14,088 bases of DNA from Thioalkalivibrio nitratireducens. Lineage in GTDB: Bacteria; Pseudomonadota; Gammaproteobacteria; Ectothiorhodospirales; Ectothiorhodospiraceae. Below the pieces are notes generated by a model. That model was not told the DNA's origin. It worked only from the letters and a program-made list of their open reading frames with translations, and made no database searches. Within the stretch, counting starts at the first letter, position 1. Each line of letters begins with the position of its first letter. Shown in pieces: positions 6,668 through 13,942 of this stretch. The position numbers and the translations under genes are program-made. The DNA is taken from assembly GCA_011390385.1 (NCBI GenBank), contig JAABSN010000083.1, positions 1 to 14,088 on the forward strand. Reading direction: 5' to 3'.

Positions 6668-7237
6668 ATGACCAAGCCACAAACCGACCGACTCGCGGAA
6701 ACGACCCTTGCCTCCGAGGAGGTCTTCGACGGCGTTCTTCTGAAAGTGCGCAGGGATCGGGTGCGCCTTCCCGACGGCAACACTGCGGTCCGGGAGTGCA
6801 TCCGCCACCCTGGGGCGGTACTGATCCTGGCCCAACGCGACGACGGACGCATTCTCTTCGTCCGGCAGTTTCGTTACCCGGTGGGCGATGCGCTGCTCGA
6901 GCTCCCGGCCGGCCGCATCGATCCCGGCGAGGCACTACTGGACTGCGCCAGGCGTGAACTGATCGAGGAAACCGGTTTCGAGGCGGGGGAATGGCAACGT
7001 CTGGGCATGATCCATCCCTGTGTCGGCTACTCCGACGAACGGATCGAGATCTTTCTGGCCCGGGGCCTGGTCGAGGTCGGCGCCCGGCCTGACGCCGACG
7101 AATTCCTGGAAATCCTGCACCTGGGAATCGACGAGGCCGAGCAGGCTGCCCGCGACGGGGGTATCACCGATGCCAAGACGCTCTGCGCCCTCTTCCTGGG
7201 ACTACCGTACCTTCGAACCTCCTCCCTGTCGGGTTGA
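6668..7237 (+). CDS. Nudix hydrolase, ADP-ribose pyrophosphatase (NudF-like)
   Basis: 189-aa cytoplasmic hydrolase predicted to cleave a nucleoside diphosphate linked to another moiety, most likely ADP-ribose to AMP and ribose-5-phosphate. A complete Nudix box spans residues 82-104 (Gly82, Glu88, Arg96-Glu97-Leu98, Glu100-Glu101, Gly103); these glutamates bind the catalytic Mg2+. Upstream, LPDGN and the strand ILFVRQFRYPVGDALLELPAG are typical of the ADPRase/NudF branch, as is HPCVGYSDERIEIFLA after the box. The substrate is inferred from these motifs and not certain; other ADP-sugars are possible. The start at ATG 6668 has only a weak upstream purine stretch. The gene is convergent with the toxin gene, with 39 bp between stops. 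Confidence 0.93.
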   Translation: MTKPQTDRLAETTLASEEVFDGVLLKVRRDRVRLPDGNTAVRECIRHPGAVLILAQRDDGRILFVRQFRYPVGDALLELPAGRIDPGEALLDCARRELIEETGFEAGEWQRLGMIHPCVGYSDERIEIFLARGLVEVGARPDADEFLEILHLGIDEAEQAARDGGITDAKTLCALFLGLPYLRTSSLSG

Positions 7238-7240
7238 GCC

Positions 7241-7273
7241 AGGCGATCGGGTCACCCGGTCGGTGCGCCTTTC
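7241..7273. terminator. Weak bidirectional terminator candidate between convergent genes
   Basis: AGGCG (7241-7245) can pair with CGCCT (7266-7270), with an inner partial stem (ATCGG against CCGGT) and a TTT following on the plus strand. The position between convergent Nudix and toxin genes fits, but the stem is imperfect and the T-run short. Confidence 0.3.
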
Positions 7274-7276
7274 ATC

Positions 7277-7570
7277 TCAGATCGGGTAATCCAGTTCGCG
7301 CTGGTGACGGATGGCGAGCACGCGGATCTGGTCCCGCTCGGGTATGAAGCGGTATAGCGCAACGTAACCCGTCTTTCCGAAGGAGATGACCAGCTCCCGC
7401 AGTGGGCCTTCGAGCGGGCGCCCGATCAACGGGTGCACTCGAAGCAGTTCGATCGCCCCTGAGATCGCTGTCGCAGCTTCCCTCGCGGCGTTGGGATCCT
7501 GGTCGAGGAGGAAGTCGAAGGCGCGTTGCAGGTTGGCCAGCGCGTTCTCGGAATAGACTACTCGCGCCAA
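7277..7570 (-). CDS. RelE/ParE-superfamily toxin of a type II toxin-antitoxin pair
   Basis: 97-aa protein with the RelE/ParE pattern: an N-terminal strand and helices (RVVYSENALANLQRAFDFLL), the central IGRPL and LRELVISFGKTGYVALYRF stretches, and the C-terminal VLAIRHQRELDYPI, which closely resembles ParE-type endings. ParE toxins act on DNA gyrase and RelE toxins cleave mRNA at the ribosome; which applies cannot be told here. The TTG at 7570 is chosen because it gives the usual family length, overlaps the antitoxin stop by 13 bp and has GGAGAGG upstream; the longer frame up to 7618 would extend into the antitoxin gene. The overlap implies coupled translation with the antitoxin, which is made first. 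Confidence 0.85.
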   Translation of the reverse strand: MARVVYSENALANLQRAFDFLLDQDPNAAREAATAISGAIELLRVHPLIGRPLEGPLRELVISFGKTGYVALYRFIPERDQIRVLAIRHQRELDYPI

Positions 7571-7839
7571 GGCGCCGGCCTCTCCACGGGCTCTCCATCG
7601 GACAATCGTCGCAGCCACGCGTGGACATCCTCGGCGCGGTAGATGCTGCCGCCTTCCTCGATGTCGCGGTCGGACCGCAGGGCCTCCTGAACGAATGCGT
7701 ACAGGCGTTCCTCCCGTGCGACCTCACGTTCCAGGGCTTCGATCATCACGCTGTGGGCGGAACGGTGGCTCTGGTCCGCAAGGCGCTGGATTCTGGCCTT
7801 GAGTTTGCTGGGTAGCTTGATCGAGGTGGCTACGGGCAT
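7558..7839 (-). CDS. Ribbon-helix-helix (CopG/ParD-like) antitoxin
   Basis: 93-aa protein. The N-terminal segment (ATSIKLPSKLKARIQRLADQ, then SHRSAHSVMIEALEREV) has the beta-strand/helix/helix pattern of ribbon-helix-helix DNA-binding antitoxins, which dimerise to bind an operator. The C-terminal half (YRAEDVHAWLRRL) probably wraps the toxin. The ATG at 7839 is preferred over ATG 7854 because GGAG (7848-7851 on the minus strand) stands 9 bases before it, while nothing SD-like precedes 7854. It is the first gene of the pair and likely autorepresses the promoter just upstream. Confidence 0.85.
   Translation of the reverse strand: MPVATSIKLPSKLKARIQRLADQSHRSAHSVMIEALEREVAREERLYAFVQEALRSDRDIEEGGSIYRAEDVHAWLRRLSDGEPVERPAPWRE
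7579..7585 (-). promoter_or_regulatory. Shine-Dalgarno GGAGAGG for the toxin TTG start
   Basis: On the minus strand GGAGAGG lies 8 bases before TTG 7570, inside the end of the antitoxin gene. It supports the short toxin with a non-ATG start, which would keep toxin synthesis low and coupled. Confidence 0.5.
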
Positions 7840-7868
7840 CGCCGGCGGCTCCATGGTTGGGTAGTCAG

Positions 7869-7897
7869 ATCGTAGTACGAGAGGTCGGGGGCCGCAA
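7869..7897 (-). promoter_or_regulatory. Predicted promoter of the antitoxin-toxin operon
   Basis: On the minus strand TTGCGG (7892-7897), exactly 17 bp, TACGAT (7869-7874). Spacing is ideal. The -10 shares four and the -35 three consensus bases. GTAGTC and GTAGTA at 7861-7877 form a short imperfect direct repeat beside the -10 that could be part of an antitoxin operator. Confidence 0.45.
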
Positions 7898-7982
7898 CCC
7901 GGATCGTCGTCCGGCGCACCAGTGCCCCTGGAGTGCGGCGGCGCGCCTTTTCATCGTCAGGAGTGGTCGTCGGCCACGACAG

Positions 7983-9053
7983 CTAGAGGAGCGGTAACTG
8001 GCCGGTCGGGGACGGTGGTCGGAAGAGATCGGTGCGCAGCTCGGGGAGGCGGCGGTTCAGGCCGAGGCGCTGGCGCGCGACGCGGAAGCGGCGCTGGATG
8101 ATCTCCGCGTAAGGACCCTCGCCGGTCATGCGCTTGCCGAAGCTGGCGTCGTAAAGGGCTCCACCGCGCATCTCGCGCAGCCGGTTCAGCACATGGCTCG
8201 CCTTCAGGGGCTCGTGGGCCTCGAGCCACTCCGGGAAGAGTTCGGCGAGTTCGTGCGGCAGGCGAAGCATCACGTAGCCGGCAGACCCTGCCCCGGCCGT
8301 GGCGGCCGCCTCCAGGATCGCCTCGAGTTCCGGGTCGGTCAGTACCGGAATCACGGGTGCGACGAGCACCGCCGTGGGTACTCCCGCCTCGTTCAGACGC
8401 CGCAGGGTCTCGATGCGCCGCTGAGGTGTGGCCGCCCGAGGCTCCATCCGCCGAGCGATGCCGCGGTCCAGGGTGGTGATGGACACCGCCACATGGGCCA
8501 GCCCCTCGCGGCCCATCTCCGAGAGCAGGTCCAGATCGCGCTCGACCAGTGCCGACTTGGTCACGATGCTGACCGGGTGGCGGGTTTCGTATAGTACCTC
8601 CAGCAGTTCGCGTGTCACCCGCAATTCGCGCTCCACCGGCTGATAGCCGTCGGTATTGATGCCCAGTGCGATCGGGGTGCAACGGTATCCGCGCCGGGAC
8701 AATTCGCGGCGCAACAGTTCCGCCGCGCCGCGCTTCGCGAACAGGCGGGTCTCGAAATCGAGGCCTGGGGACAGACCGAGGTAGGCGTGGCTGGGCCGGG
8801 CAAAGCAGTACACGCAGCCGTGTTCGCAGCCGCGGTAGGGGTTGATGGATTGCCCGAACGGGACATCCGGCGAGTCGTTGCGGGTGATCACGCTGCGCGC
8901 GGTGTCGACGCCGACTGTCGTGCGCAGCGGTGGCAGCTCGTCGTCGTCCCGGTGCCAGCCGTCGTCCACCGCCTCGCGGCATGTGGGTTCGAAGCGCCCG
9001 TCGCGGTTGCTGACCGCACCGCGCCCCTTCGTTGGTCCGGGAGGGTTGATCAT
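7983..9053 (-). CDS. PA0069-family radical SAM protein (spore photoproduct lyase-like)
   Basis: 356-aa radical S-adenosylmethionine protein. The 4Fe-4S cluster motif CxxxCxxC is at Cys76, Cys80 and Cys83, in the family-typical context NPYRGCEHGCVYCFARPSH. GINTDGYQPVE, SIVTKSALVERDLDLL and LVAPVIPVLTD follow in the order seen in the PA0069/Rv2578c group, which is related to spore photoproduct lyase. The substrate of this group is not known to me. The ATG at 9053 (MINPPGP) starts 16 bp after the selD stop; GAGGA lies 13 bases upstream, a longer spacing than usual, so the ribosome site is only fair. The longer frame extends into selD and is rejected. It is almost certainly transcribed with selD. 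Whether it has any selenium-related role is unknown. Confidence 0.88.
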   Translation of the reverse strand: MINPPGPTKGRGAVSNRDGRFEPTCREAVDDGWHRDDDELPPLRTTVGVDTARSVITRNDSPDVPFGQSINPYRGCEHGCVYCFARPSHAYLGLSPGLDFETRLFAKRGAAELLRRELSRRGYRCTPIALGINTDGYQPVERELRVTRELLEVLYETRHPVSIVTKSALVERDLDLLSEMGREGLAHVAVSITTLDRGIARRMEPRAATPQRRIETLRRLNEAGVPTAVLVAPVIPVLTDPELEAILEAAATAGAGSAGYVMLRLPHELAELFPEWLEAHEPLKASHVLNRLREMRGGALYDASFGKRMTGEGPYAEIIQRRFRVARQRLGLNRRLPELRTDLFRPPSPTGQLPLL

Positions 9054-9069
9054 TCGTTGCGCCGGGTCC

Positions 9070-11334
9070 TCAAAGCACCAGACGGACCGGCTCGGGAGCC
9101 TCGCTGCGGGCCTCGACGCGGCCGATGATGGCCGCCGCCGGATAGCCGAGTCGATGCAGTTCGTCGACGCAGGCTTGCGCCTGTGCGGCGGGCACGCTCG
9201 CCAGCAGGCCGCCGGCGGTCTGGGGGTCGAACAGCAGGGGGAAGTGCGGATGCCGGGCTGCCTTTTCGAGGTCACCCACACCCCGGCGCAGGCGCAGGTT
9301 CTGCGGCTGCAGCGAAGACAGGATGCCCGCCGCTACGGTCTCGGCTGCGCCGTCCAGAAGCGGCAATGCGTCGACCTCCAGTACGACATCGACCCCGGAT
9401 GCGCGCGTCATCTCCAGCAGGTGGCCCAGCAGCCCGAATCCGGTGACATCGGTGCAGGCCGTGGCCTCGAATCGGCGCAGGCCTTCCCCGCCGGCCTGGT
9501 TGCTCAGGCACATCGACGTGATCGCATCCTCGATCCAGCGGCCTCTGGCCTTGCGGCGCATGTCGGCCGCGAACAGGGTGCCGGTCCCGAGCGGCTTGGT
9601 CAGCACCAGCGCATCTCCGGGGCACATGCCGCCCTTGCGCCAGATCGCGTCCGGGTCCACGAGGCCGTTCACCGTCAGCCCGAAGGCCAGTTCCGCGCCC
9701 TCGCTCGAGTGCCCGCCGGCCAGCACCGCGCCGCTCGGCTGCAGGACCGCCAGCGCCCCGGCAAGCAGTTCATACAGCGATTCCTCCACCACGCGTTCCC
9801 GGCCGTACGGGACGGTGGCGATGGCCAGTGCCGACTGCGCCTCCGCACCCATTGCGAAGAGATCGCCCAGGGCATGGTTGGCGGCGATGCGCCCGAAAGT
9901 GTAGGTGTCGTCGATGAAGGCGCGGAAGTAATCCACGCTCTGCACCAGCAGGCGCCCCTGCGGCACCGATAGCACCGTGGCGTCGTCGGGTGCATCGATG
10001 CCCAGCACCACGTCGTCGCGCCGGGTCACCGGGAGACGCTGCATCACCCGAGTGAGCACCGTGCTGCCGACCTTGGCCCCGCAGCCACCGCAACGCATGG
10101 CCAGTGTCGAGAGCTCCCGGATCGCCTCCTGGTCGGCGACGCCGGAGGCCAGTTCCGGCCCGGCGTCTTCATCCATTTCGGGCAGTTCATTGAAGCGGTC
10201 CATGAACCGACGATCGATCCAGTCCTTCATCCGCCACAGCCAGGAACCCTCCATCGACCAGTTGCCGCGGGAGGCCACCGCGTAGCGATCGCCGGTACTG
10301 ATGAGGCCGAGGAAGTTGCGCTGGGGCCGGTACGGACGCAGAGCGCGGCCGGTGGCGGCCCGGCGCAGGTTGTCGGTGAGGACCGGTCCCTGGCGCACCG
10401 CGAATACGCCGGACTTGGGCCGGGAATCCGGCAGGGCCGCGACATCGCCTGCTGCGAAGATCCCCGGATGGGATACCGACTGCAGGTTGGCGTCCACCCG
10501 TATGAAACCGCCCGGGTCCACCGCCAGGCCCGATTGCTCGGGCCAGGTGGGTGCCGAGGCCGAGGTCACCCAAAGCACAGCATCCGCGGACACCTCGGCA
10601 TGTCCGTCGGCGAGAACCGATCCCGCGCGAACCTCGGTGACCCGGTGGTTCGTGAGCAGTCGGACGCCGCGTTCACCCAGCACCCGTACGAAGCGCCTGC
10701 GCACGCCTTCGCTGTGGGTCGGGAGCACCTCCGGGCCTTGGGTCAACAGAACGTATTCGAGGCGCTCCAGATCATCGCCGCGCTCGGCCAGCAGCCTCTG
10801 CAGCCGGTACTGGGTGGCAAGCGCCAATTCGACGCCGCCGGCACCGCCTCCAACCACCGCGATACGAAAACGCCCCTGACTCTCGATCACCCGCTCGATC
10901 AGGCGCACCCAGCCGCGCAGGAAAGCGTCGATGGGCTTGACCGGCAGCGCGAATTCAGCGGCTCCGGGAACGTCCAACGTGCCCGGCCGCGAGCCGGTGT
11001 TGATCGACAGCAGGTCGAAGTGCACCGGCGGGCGGCCCCCGACTTGCAGCGTACGCGCTTCAGGGTCGAGGCCCTCGACTTCGCCGTGATAGAGCCGGGC
11101 GCCGGCGAAACGCGAGAGCGGACCGAGGTCGATATGGCATTCGTCGAAGCCATAATGTCCGGCGATGTAGCCGGGCAGCATGCCGGAGTACGGTGTGTGG
11201 ATGTCCCGGGTAATCAGCGTCAGGCGCAGGCCGGGGAGGGGGCGCATGCCGAAGCGGCGCAGCACCGCGACGTGGGAGTGGCCGCCGCCGACCAGCACCA
11301 GGTCCTTCGCGACGGGCGCGTTGGTCTTCTGCAT
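9070..11334 (-). CDS. selD: FAD/NAD(P) oxidoreductase-selenide,water dikinase fusion (SelD; SenC role)
   Basis: 754-aa two-domain protein. Residues about 10-375 are a pyridine nucleotide-disulfide oxidoreductase of the NDH-2/sulfide:quinone reductase-like type: an FAD-binding VGGGHSH near 15-21, PYSGMLPG at 48-55, NAD(P)-binding VVGGGAGGVE at 160-169, and GIFAAGDVAALPD at 291-303. This matches the known 'N-terminal to SelD' architecture (TIGR03169). Residues about 408-754 are SelD, which makes selenophosphate from selenide and ATP. RCGGCGAKVG aligns with the E. coli GAGCGCK site, so Cys418 and Lys421 correspond to catalytic Cys17 and Lys20, with Ala where E. coli has Cys19. The active site is Cys, not selenocysteine. 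Further SelD signatures are DAPDDATVL, DYFRAFIDDTYTFGRIAANH and AGGHSSEG. The ATG at 11334 has an AGGG site 9 bases upstream. It lies downstream of senA, with repeat C in the 243-bp gap. Likely supplies selenophosphate to SenB, and possibly to Sec or tRNA pathways encoded elsewhere. Confidence 0.95.
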   Translation of the reverse strand: MQKTNAPVAKDLVLVGGGHSHVAVLRRFGMRPLPGLRLTLITRDIHTPYSGMLPGYIAGHYGFDECHIDLGPLSRFAGARLYHGEVEGLDPEARTLQVGGRPPVHFDLLSINTGSRPGTLDVPGAAEFALPVKPIDAFLRGWVRLIERVIESQGRFRIAVVGGGAGGVELALATQYRLQRLLAERGDDLERLEYVLLTQGPEVLPTHSEGVRRRFVRVLGERGVRLLTNHRVTEVRAGSVLADGHAEVSADAVLWVTSASAPTWPEQSGLAVDPGGFIRVDANLQSVSHPGIFAAGDVAALPDSRPKSGVFAVRQGPVLTDNLRRAATGRALRPYRPQRNFLGLISTGDRYAVASRGNWSMEGSWLWRMKDWIDRRFMDRFNELPEMDEDAGPELASGVADQEAIRELSTLAMRCGGCGAKVGSTVLTRVMQRLPVTRRDDVVLGIDAPDDATVLSVPQGRLLVQSVDYFRAFIDDTYTFGRIAANHALGDLFAMGAEAQSALAIATVPYGRERVVEESLYELLAGALAVLQPSGAVLAGGHSSEGAELAFGLTVNGLVDPDAIWRKGGMCPGDALVLTKPLGTGTLFAADMRRKARGRWIEDAITSMCLSNQAGGEGLRRFEATACTDVTGFGLLGHLLEMTRASGVDVVLEVDALPLLDGAAETVAAGILSSLQPQNLRLRRGVGDLEKAARHPHFPLLFDPQTAGGLLASVPAAQAQACVDELHRLGYPAAAIIGRVEARSEAPEPVRLVL

Positions 11335-11425
11335 CAGGAAATTCCCTTAGTCCAGTGGCGTTAACGTGAAAGTCGCGAGTTCGGCCCATCCGTGCAACAT
11401 GCCGATGGATCGTGACCGTCCATCA

Positions 11426-11541
11426 CGTAGGGTGCCGTGAGGCGCAGCCGAACCGCACCGAGATCATGCCGGCCCCGGCCCCGATCTCGACGCTCCCGGT
11501 GCTCGAGCGGCGCAAGTCGCTACGCTCATTGGCACCCTACG
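11426..11541. repeat. Composite inverted repeat element C
   Basis: CGTAGGGTGCC (11426-11436) opens a type 2 unit (continuing GTGAGGCGCAGCCGAACCGC), and GGCACCCTACG (11531-11541) closes an inverted type 1 unit. The 116-bp element lies in the 243-bp gap between senA and selD, 36 bp past the senA stop. Read along the senA strand, type 1 comes first, as in A and D relative to their upstream genes. The rest of the gap (11335-11425 and 11542-11577) holds no gene and no promoter I can support. Confidence 0.85.
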
Positions 11542-11577
11542 TCCTTCATTTTTCGCTTCGCCGGGTTCGTCATGCGG

Positions 11578-12876
11578 TCAAAGGGCGCAGGTGCGGAAAC
11601 CCGCGAAGACGTCGTTGCGTTCCGGCCCATAGTAGTTGCGCCAGGTGTTCCGGATCAGCCGCGAGCGGGTGGCCCAGCCGCCGCCACGGAGTACGCGAGT
11701 ATGCCCGAACAGGGGCATCGAGTAATCGCGGTACATGTCGGGCGTGAACCCCGGATAGGGTTCGAACACGGTGTCGGTCCACTCCCACACGTTGCCCAGC
11801 ATCTGTCGGCAACCGAAGGCGCTGTCGCCTGCGGGCAGGGCCGCGACATCGATGGTACCCAGCGCGCCGCCGTCGAGGTTTGCGCGGCTCGGGTCGGGCA
11901 GATCATCGCCCCATGGATAGGGCCGCTTCACCGGTGCCAGGGTCTGCCCGTCGGCGTCCGGCTTGCCGGCTGCGGCCACTTCCCACTCGAGTTCCGTGGG
12001 CAGGCGTCGGCCCGCCCAGCGGCACCAGGCCTTTGCCTCGTGCCAGCTGACGTGGACCACCGCGGCGTGTGCAGGTAGTGGCTCCCACCGATCGAAATGA
12101 CGCCACTCCCAGCCTTCCACGCTCTTGCGCCAGTACACCGGGTGTTCGAGCCCGGCACCGGCCCGCCACTGCCATCCCGCGTCGTCCCATAGTTCCGGTC
12201 GAAGGTAGCCTCCGTCCTCGACGAAGGCGGCGAACTCGGCATTGCTCACCGCGGCGCGGGCGATCTGGAACGGTCGCACCTGCATCGGGTGCCCCCATTT
12301 CTCGTTGTCGAAGATGAATCCATCCTCGGGGCTGGCACCAAGCACGAATTCGCCACCCGGGATCTCGGCGTCCCCTTCGAGGCTCCCAGCCTGCCAGCGG
12401 CGATCAACCGGCGCGCCGATGGCGGGGGTAGGGTAGGAGAGCGTCTGTCTCGTGTAGGTGAAGGCTTCGGTGTGCATGTCCTCGTGGAACACCGCGTAGC
12501 GGACGAGATAGTCCCGCTGCGGGTCCGGACCGTCGTTTGCGAGGTGATCCCGGACGCGCTGCAGAACGTGTTCCATGTAGGCGAGCGTGTCTTCCAGCGA
12601 GGGAAGCGGCAGGTCCCAGCGTGTGTCGTGAGCAATGTTGATGGAGTCGTAGAGTCGATCGACGTCGGGCCGGGTTGCGGGTTCGCCAAGGTGCTGCCGG
12701 AGTACCCAGTATTCGTGGAAATAGGCTGCGTGGCCAATCTCCCAACGCAGCGGATTCACCGTTGGCAGCCTGGGACCGAGCAGCTGGGAGTGGTCCAGGT
12801 CCTGGATCAGCGCGAGGGTCCGCTGGCGGCTGTCGTTCATCTGCGCGATCAATGCCGATTGACTGGCCAGGTGCAT
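11578..12876 (-). CDS. senA: EgtB-like sulfoxide/selenoxide synthase, probable selenoneine synthase SenA
   Basis: 432-aa non-heme iron enzyme of the EgtB fold. The N-terminal DinB-like domain supplies His49 (EIGHAAYFHEYW) and the HxxxH pair His131/His135 (FHEDMHTEAF), the expected three-histidine iron site. The C-terminal formylglycine-generating-enzyme-like domain (about residues 170-432) shows GGEFVLGASP, VSWHEAKAWCRWAGRRLPTE, YPWGDD, LGNVWEWTDTVF and VLRGGGWATR. Homologues include EgtB (ergothioneine), OvoA (ovothiol) and SenA, which couples hercynine with a selenosugar to give the selenoneine precursor. The divergent neighbour is a SenB-type glycosyltransferase and selD follows, which is the sen cluster context, so SenA is favoured over EgtB. 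The ATG at 12876 is chosen since AGGAG (12886-12890) is 9 bases upstream; the longer TTG start at 12885 abuts that site. No egtD or hercynine gene lies in the window. Confidence 0.85.
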   Translation of the reverse strand: MHLASQSALIAQMNDSRQRTLALIQDLDHSQLLGPRLPTVNPLRWEIGHAAYFHEYWVLRQHLGEPATRPDVDRLYDSINIAHDTRWDLPLPSLEDTLAYMEHVLQRVRDHLANDGPDPQRDYLVRYAVFHEDMHTEAFTYTRQTLSYPTPAIGAPVDRRWQAGSLEGDAEIPGGEFVLGASPEDGFIFDNEKWGHPMQVRPFQIARAAVSNAEFAAFVEDGGYLRPELWDDAGWQWRAGAGLEHPVYWRKSVEGWEWRHFDRWEPLPAHAAVVHVSWHEAKAWCRWAGRRLPTELEWEVAAAGKPDADGQTLAPVKRPYPWGDDLPDPSRANLDGGALGTIDVAALPAGDSAFGCRQMLGNVWEWTDTVFEPYPGFTPDMYRDYSMPLFGHTRVLRGGGWATRSRLIRNTWRNYYGPERNDVFAGFRTCAL

Positions 12877-12932
12877 CGATCCCAACTCCTCGGGTAAGGT
12901 CAGACGGCGACGTTCGCATATTGGAGTGCGGG
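12877..12932. promoter_or_regulatory. Short divergent regulatory region between senA and senB
   Basis: Only 56 bp separate the divergent starts and include both ribosome sites: AGGAG 12886-12890 for senA on the minus strand and GGAG 12923-12926 for senB on the plus strand. Promoters for both genes must therefore overlap here or lie inside the opposing coding regions. An AT-rich GCATATT (12916-12922) is the only -10-like tract, and no convincing -35/-10 pair was found on either strand. Confidence 0.5.
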
Positions 12933-13889
12933 ATGCGAGTTCACCTGATCACGCCGGTACCGTCCTCGGCAAAGGGCGGCAACTGGACCACGGCCGCACG
13001 CTGGGCGGCTATTCTGCGTCGTCTGGGGCACCGGGTGCGGGTCACCCGGGTTTACGGCGGTGAATCGGCCGATCTGATGGTGGCTCTGCACGCCTGGCGC
13101 AGCGCGGATTCGATCGCCCGGTTCGCCGAGATGCATCCATCGAAACCGCTGATCGTCGCCCTGACCGGAACCGATGCGTACCGCTTCATCCACAGCCATC
13201 CCGAGACTACGCTGCGTTCGCTGGAACTCGCCGACGTGCTGATCGGACTTCACGACCGTATCGGCGATGTCCTGACATCGGATCAACGCTCCAGATTGCG
13301 GGTGATTCACCAATCGGCGCCGCCCGGTCTCGCGCGCCGCCCGGCGCGGCGCAGCTTCCGTATCTGCGTGGCCGGGCACCTGCGCGAGGAAAAGGATTCG
13401 CTGCGGCCCGCATTCGCCGTGCGTGGTCTCCCCGCGCAAAGCCGCATTCGGGTGGACCACTACGGCGGGGCGCATACACCAGACTGGGCCGACGCGGCTC
13501 GGTCCGAGATGGCAGGCAATCCACGCTATCAATGGCATGGCGAGGTTCCGCGTTACCAACTTCGTCGGATTTTTGCGGCCGCACGGCTGATGGTTCTCCC
13601 GTCCCGCATGGAGGGGGGTGCGAACGTGATCTCGGAGGCGGTCATGGCCCGGCTTCCGGTCATCGCCTCGCGGATCGCCGGGTCGGTGGGACTGCTCGGC
13701 GAGGATTACCCGGGGTATTTCACGGTGGGCGATACCGAGGGCCTGCGACAGCAACTATTGCGCGCCGAGTCCGACCCGATGTTCTACCGTTCCCTCGAGA
13801 ATGCGTGTGCTCACCGCCGGCCGTTGTTCACCGTCGAACGCGAACAGGCGGCGTGGCGAAAGTTGCTTGACGAGACTTGCGGGGGATAG
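12933..13889 (+). CDS. senB: TIGR04348-family glycosyltransferase, probable selenosugar synthase SenB
   Basis: 318-aa soluble GT-B-fold glycosyltransferase. In the studied sen system SenB uses selenophosphate and a UDP-sugar (UDP-GlcNAc) to make a selenosugar for SenA. Recognisable family features in order: MRVHLITPVP and GGNWTTAARWA (residues 1-25, the conserved GNW loop), LMVALHAWRSA (48-58), LIVALTGTDAYR (73-84), VAGHLREEKD (146-155), and the C-terminal donor-site block VLPSRMEGGANVISEAV (221-237, Glu227 and Glu235) followed by SRIAGSVGLLGEDYPGYF. This matches the 'putative glycosyltransferase, TIGR04348' pattern from memory. The ATG at 12933 has GGAG (12923-12926) 6 bases upstream; the longer open frame reaches back into senA and is rejected. 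It is divergent from senA and followed after 53 bp by repeat D. Donor sugar and selenium use here are inferred from family and neighbours. Confidence 0.88.
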   Translation: MRVHLITPVPSSAKGGNWTTAARWAAILRRLGHRVRVTRVYGGESADLMVALHAWRSADSIARFAEMHPSKPLIVALTGTDAYRFIHSHPETTLRSLELADVLIGLHDRIGDVLTSDQRSRLRVIHQSAPPGLARRPARRSFRICVAGHLREEKDSLRPAFAVRGLPAQSRIRVDHYGGAHTPDWADAARSEMAGNPRYQWHGEVPRYQLRRIFAAARLMVLPSRMEGGANVISEAVMARLPVIASRIAGSVGLLGEDYPGYFTVGDTEGLRQQLLRAESDPMFYRSLENACAHRRPLFTVEREQAAWRKLLDETCGG

Positions 13890-13942
13890 ACCTGTTGCAG
13901 TTGCAGCGGCTTCACGTCCGTTAGTCGGCATTGGACGAAAGT

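Noticed and set aside
8842..9972. 376-codon plus-strand open frame across the radical SAM/selD junction
   Set aside because: It spans two real minus-strand genes, and its translation is low-complexity and unlike any family.
9070..11334. Selenocysteine (in-frame TGA) at the SelD active site
   Set aside because: The catalytic position reads as an ordinary Cys codon (RCGGCGAK), so no recoding is needed.
10468..11364. Long open frame (298 codons) on the plus strand opposite selD
   Set aside because: It mirrors the codon structure of the well-supported selD fusion, has no SD and no recognisable domain. GC-rich DNA gives long antisense frames.
11578..12876. Reading the EgtB-like gene as an ergothioneine EgtB
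   Set aside because: Not excluded by motifs alone, but no egtA/C/D/E genes are near, and the neighbours are a SenB-type glycosyltransferase and selD, so SenA is preferred.
12675..12932. N-terminal extension of the glycosyltransferase frame upstream of 12933
   Set aside because: It overlaps the start of senA on the other strand and is Arg/Ser/Gly-rich without domain character. ATG 12933 has a good SD and begins with the family's first strand.
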